Assembly (NCBI GenBank): GCA_963934855.1
Contig: CAWWAC010000026.1
Location: 1 to 22,857 of the forward strand
Source: MAG-120531 sp963934855
GTDB taxonomy: Bacteria; Bacteroidota; Bacteroidia; Flavobacteriales; Flavobacteriaceae
DNA: 22,857 nucleotides
Direction of reading: 5' to 3'
The notes under the pieces were generated by a model. That model ran no database searches, had not been told where the DNA came from, and worked only from the letters and a program-made list of their open reading frames with translations. The position numbers and the translations under genes were made by a program. This document shows, one piece after another, positions 1 through 6,992 of the stretch; position 1 is the stretch's first letter; each line of letters opens with the position of its first letter.

Positions 1-1
1 A

Positions 2-46
2 TTTGAAGGGATAACCCCTAAAGAATATCACAATAGCCTGCGCTAA
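2..46 (+). CDS. C-terminal end of an AraC-family transcriptional regulator (partial)
   Basis: Only the last 14 codons and a TAA stop lie in the window. They read FEGITPKEYHNSLR, which matches the usual end of the second helix-turn-helix of AraC/XylS regulators (F-x-x-x-G-x-T-P-x-E-Y-R). The gene enters from outside the left edge and converges on the LpxR-family gene, with 16 bp between the two stop codons. Its position next to an amino-sugar locus makes it a candidate local regulator, but that is inference. The call rests on a short tail. Confidence 0.65.
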   Translation, partial: FEGITPKEYHNSLR

Positions 47-62
47 CATTTGTGGGTTGCCA

Positions 63-950
63 TTATTTAAAAACTCTCAAAATACTTAGGTATAGCACTT
101 GGTGTCGCTTGTATTTTTGTCCTGGAGTGTCATGAGACATTGCCTTGGCCATTGCTAAAAATTGCCATTGTTTTGTCCTACCACCAACCCCTATTTCTAA
201 AGTATTTCTAAAAGGAATGCTCGGAAGAGTAAAGGGGGAACTATTTTCAAAAAGACTTCCGGAAAGGTTGTAGTCATGAACGTTATACTTTAACTGAATG
301 CCTATATGAACTCCCCAGCCTAAAGAGTTGCTAGCCAACACCTGATCGTAAAAAGCCATAGGCTCAATAGTTCCTATCTGAAGTCCAGACCTTAGTGAAC
401 TTTCTATGCGGTGGGTAGCTAAATGCAACTCCGTTTGATTAGTAAATGACGTATGGGCTTCTATTTTTATAATTTTTGTATATTGTCCTAAAACCCCTAT
501 ATGAAGACCACTGGGTTGTTCTCCCTCCCAACTAAGCTCTGGTAATCTAAGTATCCATTTGTGATAGGCGTTTTGGATGGGTTTACTCAATGAAGGTGGA
601 CCACTGAGCCCCAATTGAACTCCCCATCTAAAATGTGATTTTTCAGAAATGGCATTACTCACTTCTCTTTGTAAATAAAGATAACCACTAAAAGGGTAGT
701 CCATATTGGTGGTCATTCTGTCATAACGGGCTATGGGAGTGTAAATTTCTTGACCTAAGGTCCAGTGAATACTTTTAGTTTTTTCATTTTCATTTTTTTT
801 ATGCCCATATTTTAGAAAAATCCCGCTAGAATAATAATAATCTTTTCCAAAAAATAAATCATTGTCAATGGAAAGCCCTGCATATTGTTGTGCTATTAAA
901 GGTTGCACACTGTAAAGTAAAATTGCTATAAGAATTGCAGCAGCTCTCAT
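63..950 (-). CDS. LpxR-family (DUF2219) outer-membrane lipid A deacylase-like protein
   Basis: A 295-residue protein with an N-terminal signal peptide (about residues 1-20, ending PLIAQQ) followed by the pattern of a 12-strand outer-membrane barrel. Family hallmarks are visible: DNDLFFGKD at 29-37, followed by a YSSG turn; DYPFSGYLYL at 84-93; and GLSGPPSLSKPIQNAYHKWI at 114-133, where H130 aligns with the catalytic histidine region of Salmonella LpxR. LpxR removes the 3'-acyloxyacyl group of lipid A in the outer membrane; whether this homologue does the same is inferred. Its ATG overlaps the stop region of the upstream kinase by 4 nt, so the two are probably translationally coupled, and it is the last gene of a three-gene minus-strand operon. 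The length is close to that of the family. Confidence 0.8.
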   Translation of the reverse strand: MRAAAILIAILLYSVQPLIAQQYAGLSIDNDLFFGKDYYYSSGIFLKYGHKKNENEKTKSIHWTLGQEIYTPIARYDRMTTNMDYPFSGYLYLQREVSNAISEKSHFRWGVQLGLSGPPSLSKPIQNAYHKWILRLPELSWEGEQPSGLHIGVLGQYTKIIKIEAHTSFTNQTELHLATHRIESSLRSGLQIGTIEPMAFYDQVLASNSLGWGVHIGIQLKYNVHDYNLSGSLFENSSPFTLPSIPFRNTLEIGVGGRTKQWQFLAMAKAMSHDTPGQKYKRHQVLYLSILRVFK

Positions 951-2005
951 TTTTTCCAGTTTTGAGCCAGACTATCAATTAAAAAATGCTGCTGTAGCTG
1001 TGTTTGTGCTGCAAATTGTAACAGACTAAGGCCACGCTCTAGGTTTTCATTAGGGTGTTTCACTTTATAGTATTTATTGCCTTCTAAAAAATCTGTCACT
1101 GCTCTAAGGCCATGAATATAAGGCATATAGACTGCGCCAAAAGCAAAACTTTTCCACTCAGATTTTGTATAGACTCCTTTTGTTTGTGAGAGGCCCTTTA
1201 TAAAGGCTAGGGCGTAATCTGCTCTAAAGTATACTGCAGTGCTAGTGTCTCCTTCTTTTGCGGTATTGGCAATACAGCGCAGTGTGTCTCCAAAATCATA
1301 AAAAGCATACCCTGGCATGAGGGTGTCTAGGTCTATGAGGCAGCTGCCTTTTTGAGTACTCCTATTAAAGAGCATATTATTGAGCTTGGTGTCATTGTGG
1401 CAAAGCCTAATAGGTATTTCCTGTGGTAGCTTAGAAATAAAATACCTTAGTTTTTTAATAATGTTAAGGGCTTTTTCTGCGGTTTTTATTAGGGAAGCAT
1501 CGGCCTTTTTAAAGGCCCATTCAAATTGATCTAAACGCAGACTCATATCTTGAAATCCTGGAATGCTATTGTGATAGTCTTCTGTATGGGTATCTTTTAA
1601 AATGAGGTGAAATCCAGACAGCAGCCTGCCAGCCTCTTCTGCAATTTTTAGATTGGGCGCTAGATCATAGGCCACCGTACCTGGAATATAGGTTTGCATG
1701 CGCCAAAGACTCTCTGTAGGATCTTTTAACAAATAATCTCCAGCCATACTTTTTATAAAGCTAGGGCCGCTATAGTCTTTAGGAACGGGTAGTTTTTGAA
1801 ACCGCACTATATTTTCCATCAGCGCTAAGGGCGCTTTAAAGGCTTCGCTATTTAAGCGTTGTAGTATATAAGTGCCTAGATTGGTTTTTATTAAAAAGCT
1901 GTCATTAACAAGTCCTTGGTTTAGGGGCTCAATGCTCAAAACATCAACACCTGCTATGAAGTTTTTAATAATATGATATAGTACCTCTGCCCCTATCTTT
2001 TCCAT
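947..2005 (-). CDS. APH-fold phosphotransferase, probable anomeric amino-sugar kinase (NahK/AmgK-like)
   Basis: A 352-residue soluble kinase of the aminoglycoside/choline phosphotransferase superfamily. The N-lobe runs over about residues 24-110 (GLVNDSFLIKT at 31-41, then TYILQRLN at 45-52). The catalytic loop is LCHNDTKLNNMLF at 201-213, with D205 as catalytic base and N210 as metal ligand. The DFG-equivalent is LIDLDT at 223-228, followed by a second DFGD at 237-240. Homologues of this size next to nucleotidyltransferases phosphorylate the anomeric hydroxyl of N-acetylhexosamines (NahK, GlcNAc/GalNAc 1-kinase; AmgK, MurNAc/GlcNAc). The gene overlaps the nucleotidyltransferase by 13 nt upstream and the LpxR-family gene by 4 nt downstream, so a shared transcript is likely. 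An antibiotic-resistance role is unlikely in this setting. The exact substrate cannot be read from sequence. Confidence 0.8.
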   Translation of the reverse strand: MEKIGAEVLYHIIKNFIAGVDVLSIEPLNQGLVNDSFLIKTNLGTYILQRLNSEAFKAPLALMENIVRFQKLPVPKDYSGPSFIKSMAGDYLLKDPTESLWRMQTYIPGTVAYDLAPNLKIAEEAGRLLSGFHLILKDTHTEDYHNSIPGFQDMSLRLDQFEWAFKKADASLIKTAEKALNIIKKLRYFISKLPQEIPIRLCHNDTKLNNMLFNRSTQKGSCLIDLDTLMPGYAFYDFGDTLRCIANTAKEGDTSTAVYFRADYALAFIKGLSQTKGVYTKSEWKSFAFGAVYMPYIHGLRAVTDFLEGNKYYKVKHPNENLERGLSLLQFAAQTQLQQHFLIDSLAQNWKK

Positions 2006-2880
2006 AAGCTTGCCGGGTAGATTCCAGACACATGAAGAGAGTTTAAAATACCCATAGCGGCAGCTTTATCCTGGGCGTAGGTGAGTCCAAACCACTGGCT
2101 AGTGGTAGCAATAACACCCACACTCACTTCGTTAACTTCTAACTGCTCTGCCACAATATAAGGGAGGTATAATTCTCCTTTTTCTGGCGAATCTCCAGAG
2201 AGAAATTCTACAAAACGTGCTGTGATAGCAGGAAAAATATGTGGGGTACACAGCCAGAAGTTCATGCTTACTGGACTGTCCATAGGAAAGGTATTTCCGG
2301 TCTCGTAGTCTGTCACCACATTTGGAGCTGTGGCCTCTAATCTGGTGTGTTCTTGTATGTCTTGCAACTGACCACCGCTTACTTTACAAACCCCTCTAGA
2401 GACGGTTCCATAATTAGAAAGGGTATTTTCTAGCCTGTAGGCTACCAGCCCGTATGTCGTATTATTAGGTAATTTATTTAAGTAAGCGCCAGCGTCTTTA
2501 AAAGCTTCTGGGCCGTAGTAGTCGTCTGCATTTACAGTGGCAAAAGGGCTATGAATATCATGCCTGGCCGTCCAAACTGCGTGGGCAGTTCCCCAAGGTT
2601 TTTCTCTGCCAGCTGGGGCCGTAAAACCCTCTGGGACGTCTGTAATTGATTGTCCTAGCACTTTTAACTCTATATGACTTGGTAGTTTAGAAGCCAAATA
2701 ACTTTTAATATCTCCCACATTGTTTGGTTTTGCAATCACTACTATATGAGTAAAACCTGCAGCAATAGAGTTGAAAATAGTGTATTCTAAGAGGTATTCT
2801 CCGTTGGGACCTAGACCGTCAAATTGCTTGAGGCCTCCGTATCTACTGCCACTCCCGGCAGCCATTATAAGTAATGTCAT
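1993..2880 (-). CDS. Sugar-1-phosphate nucleotidyltransferase (NDP-sugar pyrophosphorylase family)
   Basis: A 295-residue GT-A-like nucleotidyltransferase. The P-loop-like signature AAGSGSRYGGLKQ lies at residues 7-19 and binds the nucleotide. PWGTAHA at 95-101 and the metal/nucleotide-binding VNADDYYG at 116-123 also fit the family. Such enzymes join a sugar 1-phosphate to an NTP, giving an NDP-sugar and pyrophosphate. It is the first gene of the minus-strand operon, overlapping a kinase that can supply sugar 1-phosphate, and it faces a GH109-type glycosidase 118 bp away. By analogy with AmgK-MurU and NahK-based salvage, the product is probably a UDP-linked amino sugar (inference). The 118-bp divergent gap shows no convincing TTG-N19-TAnnTTTG promoter; the nearest plus-strand match is TAAATTTC at 2961-2968. 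Confidence 0.85.
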   Translation of the reverse strand: MTLLIMAAGSGSRYGGLKQFDGLGPNGEYLLEYTIFNSIAAGFTHIVVIAKPNNVGDIKSYLASKLPSHIELKVLGQSITDVPEGFTAPAGREKPWGTAHAVWTARHDIHSPFATVNADDYYGPEAFKDAGAYLNKLPNNTTYGLVAYRLENTLSNYGTVSRGVCKVSGGQLQDIQEHTRLEATAPNVVTDYETGNTFPMDSPVSMNFWLCTPHIFPAITARFVEFLSGDSPEKGELYLPYIVAEQLEVNEVSVGVIATTSQWFGLTYAQDKAAAMGILNSLHVSGIYPASLWKR

Positions 2881-2998
2881 AGTTGTATTATAAAACGGTC
2901 ACAAGATACCACATCCTAGATAAATTGTTCTTTTAGTAGGCTTATTTTAAATCTTTTTCCTAAATTTCTATCATATAAACAACCTTAATCCATCCAGG

Positions 2999-4357
2999 AT
3001 GTCTTCTAGAAGATCTTTTATTCAAAAATCTGCCGCTTTTGGAGCTGCTACGCTAATAGTCCCCAATGTGTCTTTTGGCCAGGCCTTTAAAAACGCCAAT
3101 AACAAGCTCCAAATAGGAATTATTGGGGTGGGTCTTAGAGGCACCAACCACTTAGAAAACGCCCTTAAAAGGGACGATGTAGTGGTGACGGCTATAGCTG
3201 ACATAGATCCAAATAGAATAGCCATTGCTCAAAAAATTATAGCAGAAACAGGCGCCAAGCCAGCCAAAGTTTTTGGAAAAAATGAGCTGGATTACAAAAA
3301 TCTTTTAGACCTTAAAGAGGTTGATGCTGTTTTAATTGCCACCCCCTGGCTTTGGCATACGCGCATGGCTGTAGACGCTATGAAAGCTGGAAAATACACA
3401 GGAGTAGAGGTGTCTGCAGCCAATACCATGGAAGAGTGTTGGGATTTAGTGAATACCCATGAGCAAACAGGAAGTCACCTAATGCTCTTAGAAAACGTGA
3501 ACTACAGAAGAGACGTCATGGCAGTACTCCATATGGTAAAAGAGAATGTCTTTGGAGAAATGCTTCATTACCGGTGTGGTTACCAACACGACCTTAGAGA
3601 AGTGAAATTTAACAACGGAAAACAGCCTTATGGGGGCGGGGTAGAGTTTGGAGAAAAAGCTATTTCAGAGGCCAAATGGCGCACCCAACACTCTGTGAGT
3701 AGGAATGCAGATGTATACCCCACACACGGCTTGGGGCCGGTGGCGGCCATGGCCAATATTAACAGAGGCAATAGATTTGTCTCAATGTCTTCCCATGCCA
3801 CTAAAGCAGTGGGTTTGCATAAATACATTGTAGACAAAGGTGGTGCAGAGCACCCCAATGCTAAGGTGCGTTTTAAGCAGGGAGATGTGATTACTTCTAC
3901 TATTGAAACGGCTATGGGAGAAACCATTCTCATTACTCATGACTGTAATTCTCCAAGGCCGTATTCCTTAGGCTTTAGGGTGCAGGGCGCCAATGGTCTT
4001 TGGGAGAATGATGGAGATAGAATTTATATAGAAGGACAGTCTAAGCCCCATAGATGGGATGATTCCGCAGAATGGTTAGATAAATACGACCATCCGCTTT
4101 GGAAAGAATACGGAGCATATGCAGAGGGAGCAGGTCATGGAGGCATGGATTTCTTTGTGCTAAATGCTTTTGTAAACGCTGCTAAAGCCAATGTGGCGCC
4201 TCCTATAGATGCCTATGACGCTGCTGCCTGGTCTGCAGTGACCCCGCTGTCTGAACTTTCAATAGAAAACAACGGTAGCGCCCAAGATTTTCCAGACTTT
4301 ACAAGAGGCCAATGGATAAAACGCCCACCTTATCCTTGGATTACCAATCCTTATTAG
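2999..4357 (+). CDS. GH109-type NAD-dependent glycosidase (alpha-N-acetylgalactosaminidase-like), Tat-exported
   Basis: A 452-residue Gfo/Idh/MocA-fold protein. Residues 1-29 form a twin-arginine signal (SSRRSFIQK, then a hydrophobic stretch ending VSFGQA), so it probably folds with NAD in the cytoplasm and is exported. The Rossmann motif GVGLRG is at 43-48, followed by ADIDP at 67-71. From memory the body follows the Elizabethkingia GH109 enzyme closely: LENVNYRRDVMA at 164-175, GYQHDL at 194-199, EFGEKAISEAKWRT at 216-229, YPTHGLGP at 240-247, GLHKYIVDKGG at 272-282 and GAGHGGMD further on. These include the Glu, Tyr and His active-site positions. GH109 enzymes cleave alpha-GalNAc by an NAD-assisted oxidation/elimination route. 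The divergent sugar kinase and nucleotidyltransferase, and the TonB receptor 69 bp downstream, fit amino-sugar use. An ordinary sugar dehydrogenase is less likely given the match in active-site blocks. Confidence 0.87.
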   Translation: MSSRRSFIQKSAAFGAATLIVPNVSFGQAFKNANNKLQIGIIGVGLRGTNHLENALKRDDVVVTAIADIDPNRIAIAQKIIAETGAKPAKVFGKNELDYKNLLDLKEVDAVLIATPWLWHTRMAVDAMKAGKYTGVEVSAANTMEECWDLVNTHEQTGSHLMLLENVNYRRDVMAVLHMVKENVFGEMLHYRCGYQHDLREVKFNNGKQPYGGGVEFGEKAISEAKWRTQHSVSRNADVYPTHGLGPVAAMANINRGNRFVSMSSHATKAVGLHKYIVDKGGAEHPNAKVRFKQGDVITSTIETAMGETILITHDCNSPRPYSLGFRVQGANGLWENDGDRIYIEGQSKPHRWDDSAEWLDKYDHPLWKEYGAYAEGAGHGGMDFFVLNAFVNAAKANVAPPIDAYDAAAWSAVTPLSELSIENNGSAQDFPDFTRGQWIKRPPYPWITNPY

Positions 4358-4411
4358 TGAGTTTATTTTATGATTGTTGCAAAGGACCTTAAGTTTCTTA
4401 GCTTTTCTTCT

Positions 4412-4419
4412 TAATTTTG
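4412..4419 (+). promoter_or_regulatory. Possible Bacteroidota -7 promoter element before the TonB receptor gene
   Basis: TAATTTTG fits the TAnnTTTG consensus exactly and ends 7 nt before the receptor ATG at 4427. No TTG stands 19 bp upstream, so the -33 part is missing or degenerate. If used, the mRNA would be leaderless or nearly so. The gene may instead be transcribed through from the glycosidase gene. Confidence 0.35.
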
Positions 4420-4426
4420 ACCTGCT

Positions 4427-6829
4427 ATGAAACACTCACTATTCCTCCTATTAGTGCTCTTCTTATTTGGCTTGACACTAGTGGCTCAGGCTCAAACTAT
4501 CACTCAAACCAAACCACAAGACCAGGTTCAAGGATCTCTTTCTGGACAAATTCTAGATGAAAAGTTGGTGCCACTTTTTGGTGCCACAGTGATTATAGAA
4601 GGCACTATTTTTGGAAGTACAGCAGACGAAAATGGGCGTTATAGCATTACAAATATCCCTCCAGGTGCGTATAAAATACAGGCCAGTTATTTGGGTTTTA
4701 GTACGCAGACAGTCTTTAATTTCCAGATTAGGTCTGTAGGAACTCCCCCCTTAAATTTCACCCTAAAAGAAGCCTCTGAAAGTTTAAATGAAGTGGTGGT
4801 GTCACTAAGTCCAATAAGCCGCCCCATAGAAACACCCCTTTCTACTCAGTCCCTCTCTGCTGTAGAAATAGCTACGTATCCAGGAGCCAATAATGATGTG
4901 GTACAAGTAGCCCAATCCCTTCCTGGTGTATCTCCCTCTATTGGAGGCTTTAGGAATGACCTTATTATTAGGGGGGGTGCCTCTAACGAAGTAGTCTATT
5001 ATTTAGATGGGATAGAAATTCCAAATATCAATCATTTTAGTACCCAAGGAAGCTCTGGTGGGCCGGTGGGAATGCTCAATGTGTCTTTTATTTCAGATGT
5101 GAGGTTGTCTGCCTCTGCCTTTGGTGCTCAGTATAACAATCCCTTGTCTGGTGTGCTTCAGTTTACCCAAAGAGACGTGAACCCAGACGGTTTTGCAGGA
5201 AACTTTAGACTCAGTGCCAGTGAAGCCGCTCTAACTATAGAGACACCCTTTAGATCTAAGGCTGCTAAAGCAGCAGGAGAAGCGGCTAAAACAGACCTGC
5301 TTTTTTCTGTACGCCGTTCTTATTTACAGTTCTTATTTGAGCTTATAGGCCTTCCTTTTAGGCCAGACTACTGGGACTACCAGTATAAACTAAACCATAA
5401 AATAGACCCTTATAATAGCTTGTCTTTTGTAGGGCTGGGGAGCATAGATAAATTTACAGTAGCTACAGACACAGAAGATTTTACCCCAGACCAGCAGGCT
5501 ACCTTTGATCAGGTGCCTGTAATCTTTCAAAATACTAATACCATAGGAGCTACTTGGAAAAGGAGGTTTAAAGACCAGTCTGGTTTTATGGAAATGAGTT
5601 TGAGTAACAACAGCCTTTGGAATACCTTTAGCCAATACACAGACAACGCCAACCAAGTAGATTTGCGTTTTCAAAATGACGCCTTGGAGTCTGAAACTAA
5701 ACTCAGACTTGCGGTAAACCGCTTTACAGATGGCTGGAAACTAAGTTATGGAGGTAAGCTGCAAAGGGCTTATTATGAAAATACTACCATCAATACGCGC
5801 CGGGCTTACCAATACGTCACTTCTTTAAATTTTCTGAATTACGGACTATTTGGTCAAGCCTCAAAAAATTTTTTAGGAGACAAGCTTTCCCTCTCTATGG
5901 GTTTTAGAATGGACGGAGACAGTTTTACTAAAAATAATTCAATACTAGAAACATTTTCTCCAAGGGCTTCTGCCTCCTATACTTTAGCACCCTCTTGGAA
6001 GCTAAACGGAACCGCAGGAATTTACTATAAAATCCCGCCCTATACCATGCTAGGATACCGCAATGAAAACCAAGAATTGGTCAATGAAAATTTAGATTAT
6101 ACCAGGTCTGCACATCTGGTTTTGGGGCTAGAAAAAATATTGAGCCCTTCTGCTAGACTTTCATTTGAAGGTTTTTACAAATACTATACTGACTACCCTG
6201 TTTCAATGGCCGATGGTGTTTCAATGGCTAACAAAGGCGCTGGTTTTGAGGTTTTAGGTAATGAGGCCATTGCCTCTGTAGGAAAAGGAAAGGCCTATGG
6301 TTTAGAATTTCTCTGGCAGCAGAAGCTCACTAAAAATTTCTTCGGTATTTTTTCCTACACCTATTTCTACTCTACTTTTAGTGGCTTAGACCCAGTGGTA
6401 TTTAGACCCTCTGTTTGGGATAGCAGGCACTTGGCATCATTTACTACAGGCTATAAGCTTCCAAAAAACTGGGAGGTGAGTGCCCGCTTTAGGTATGCAG
6501 GGGCTACCCCTTTTGTACCCACAGACTTAATGCAAACCACCACTTTTTACCCAGAGATTGTTTTAGATTATAACCGTTTGGGAGAAGAAAAACTCAGTGC
6601 TTTTAGTCAGTTAGACCTGCGCTTTGACAAGAAATGGTTTTATAAAAAATTGGCCTTAGATTTCTTTATAGAAGTGCAAAATGCCACTGGGAGCAGCAAT
6701 CCTCAACCCCCTTCTTACGGACTATCCAGAGACACTAACGGGCTCCCATTAAATCCAAGCAGCTTATCTCTAATCCCACAAGAGGCAGGCTCAGTGATTC
6801 CAAGTTTTGGAATTGTAATAGATTTTTAA
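4427..6829 (+). CDS. TonB-dependent outer-membrane receptor with carboxypeptidase-regulatory-like domain
   Basis: An 800-residue outer-membrane transporter. The signal peptide is about residues 1-22 (hydrophobic core, then VAQAQT). A CarboxypepD_reg-like beta-sandwich spans about 37-113 (GSLSGQILDEKLVPLFGATV, then DENGRYSITNIPPGAY). The TonB plug spans about 134-246, with LPGVSPS at 165-171, LIIRGGASNEV at 179-189 and YYLDGIEIPN at 191-200. The rest is barrel, ending in the aromatic FGIVIDF typical of BAM-inserted barrels. At 800 residues it is shorter than SusC proteins (about 1000), and no SusD-like lipoprotein follows, so it is a stand-alone receptor. It lies 69 bp after the GH109-type gene and probably imports a product or substrate of that enzyme, though siderophore or other ligands cannot be excluded. 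A 7-bp dyad follows its stop. Confidence 0.92.
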   Translation: MKHSLFLLLVLFLFGLTLVAQAQTITQTKPQDQVQGSLSGQILDEKLVPLFGATVIIEGTIFGSTADENGRYSITNIPPGAYKIQASYLGFSTQTVFNFQIRSVGTPPLNFTLKEASESLNEVVVSLSPISRPIETPLSTQSLSAVEIATYPGANNDVVQVAQSLPGVSPSIGGFRNDLIIRGGASNEVVYYLDGIEIPNINHFSTQGSSGGPVGMLNVSFISDVRLSASAFGAQYNNPLSGVLQFTQRDVNPDGFAGNFRLSASEAALTIETPFRSKAAKAAGEAAKTDLLFSVRRSYLQFLFELIGLPFRPDYWDYQYKLNHKIDPYNSLSFVGLGSIDKFTVATDTEDFTPDQQATFDQVPVIFQNTNTIGATWKRRFKDQSGFMEMSLSNNSLWNTFSQYTDNANQVDLRFQNDALESETKLRLAVNRFTDGWKLSYGGKLQRAYYENTTINTRRAYQYVTSLNFLNYGLFGQASKNFLGDKLSLSMGFRMDGDSFTKNNSILETFSPRASASYTLAPSWKLNGTAGIYYKIPPYTMLGYRNENQELVNENLDYTRSAHLVLGLEKILSPSARLSFEGFYKYYTDYPVSMADGVSMANKGAGFEVLGNEAIASVGKGKAYGLEFLWQQKLTKNFFGIFSYTYFYSTFSGLDPVVFRPSVWDSRHLASFTTGYKLPKNWEVSARFRYAGATPFVPTDLMQTTTFYPEIVLDYNRLGEEKLSAFSQLDLRFDKKWFYKKLALDFFIEVQNATGSSNPQPPSYGLSRDTNGLPLNPSSLSLIPQEAGSVIPSFGIVIDF

Positions 6830-6833
6830 AAGC

Positions 6834-6857
6834 AGGGTCAGTTATAATTATGACCCT
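6834..6857 (+). other. Inverted repeat after the TonB receptor gene, possible weak terminator
   Basis: AGGGTCA at 6834-6840 pairs perfectly with TGACCCT at 6851-6857 around a 10-nt loop, 4 nt after the receptor stop. No T-tract follows (TTAAGCATTG), so it may stabilise the mRNA 3' end or act as a poor terminator rather than an efficient intrinsic one. Confidence 0.4.
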
Positions 6858-6863
6858 TAAGCA

Positions 6864-6893
6864 TTGAAGCTTAAAAAAGCTTTCTTATATTTG
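6864..6893 (+). promoter_or_regulatory. Consensus Bacteroidota promoter driving a short transcript
   Basis: TTG at 6864-6866, a 19-bp spacer and TATATTTG at 6886-6893 match the sigma-ABfr consensus TTG-N19-TAnnTTTG. Transcription would start near 6898-6900. The spacer contains AAGCTT-AAAA-AAGCTT (6867-6882), a dyad that could be an operator. No plus-strand protein gene follows for 6 kb, so the promoter probably serves the short RNA ending at the terminator near 6992. Confidence 0.6.
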
Positions 6894-6898
6894 TAAAG

Positions 6899-6992
6899 TT
6901 GTGTTGTGTCTTAACCTTTTGTTAAGGCCGTGTTGTGATAGCGAGGCTGTCCAACCAATGAAAGGCTTTCCAATTTTGGAAGGCTTTTTTTT
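6899..6992 (+). ncRNA. Candidate small non-coding RNA, about 90 nt
   Basis: The unit is defined by a consensus promoter ending at 6893 and a strong intrinsic terminator at 6964-6992. Inside, CTTAAC (6910-6915) pairs with GTTAAG (6921-6926) across a CTTTT loop, extendable by a U-G and a G-C pair. The octamer GTGTTGTG occurs twice, at 6901-6908 and 6930-6937, so the 5' end and the middle of the RNA share a possible interaction sequence. The stretch 6929-6960 looks largely single-stranded. The RNA would end on top of the hutG stop codon on the other strand, so its 3' tail is antisense to the last bases of the hut mRNA. I do not recognise the family. Rfam Flavo-1 and 6S-Flavo are candidates I cannot test here, and readthrough from the TonB receptor gene is another source for this RNA. 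Confidence 0.5.
6964..6992 (+). terminator. Rho-independent terminator
   Basis: GGCTTTCC (6964-6971) pairs with GGAAGGCT (6978-6985) around AATTTT, allowing G-U pairs, and runs straight into a T-tract to 6992. The T-tract is on the plus strand only, so it ends rightward transcription (the candidate small RNA and any readthrough from the TonB receptor gene). Its T-tract overlaps the hutG stop codon. Confidence 0.75.

Noticed and set aside
947..2005. Aminoglycoside resistance gene
   Set aside because: The APH fold is shared by many small-molecule kinases; overlap with a nucleotidyltransferase and the lack of mobile-element signs favour a sugar kinase.
2991..3001. CATCC-A-GGATG palindrome at the GH109 start codon
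   Set aside because: The 1-nt centre cannot form an RNA hairpin of normal geometry and the repeat is short; chance is more likely than translational control.
4427..6829. SusC-type polysaccharide utilisation locus
   Set aside because: The receiver of the substrate is about 200 residues shorter than SusC, and no SusD-like lipoprotein follows, so the locus does not meet the usual definition.
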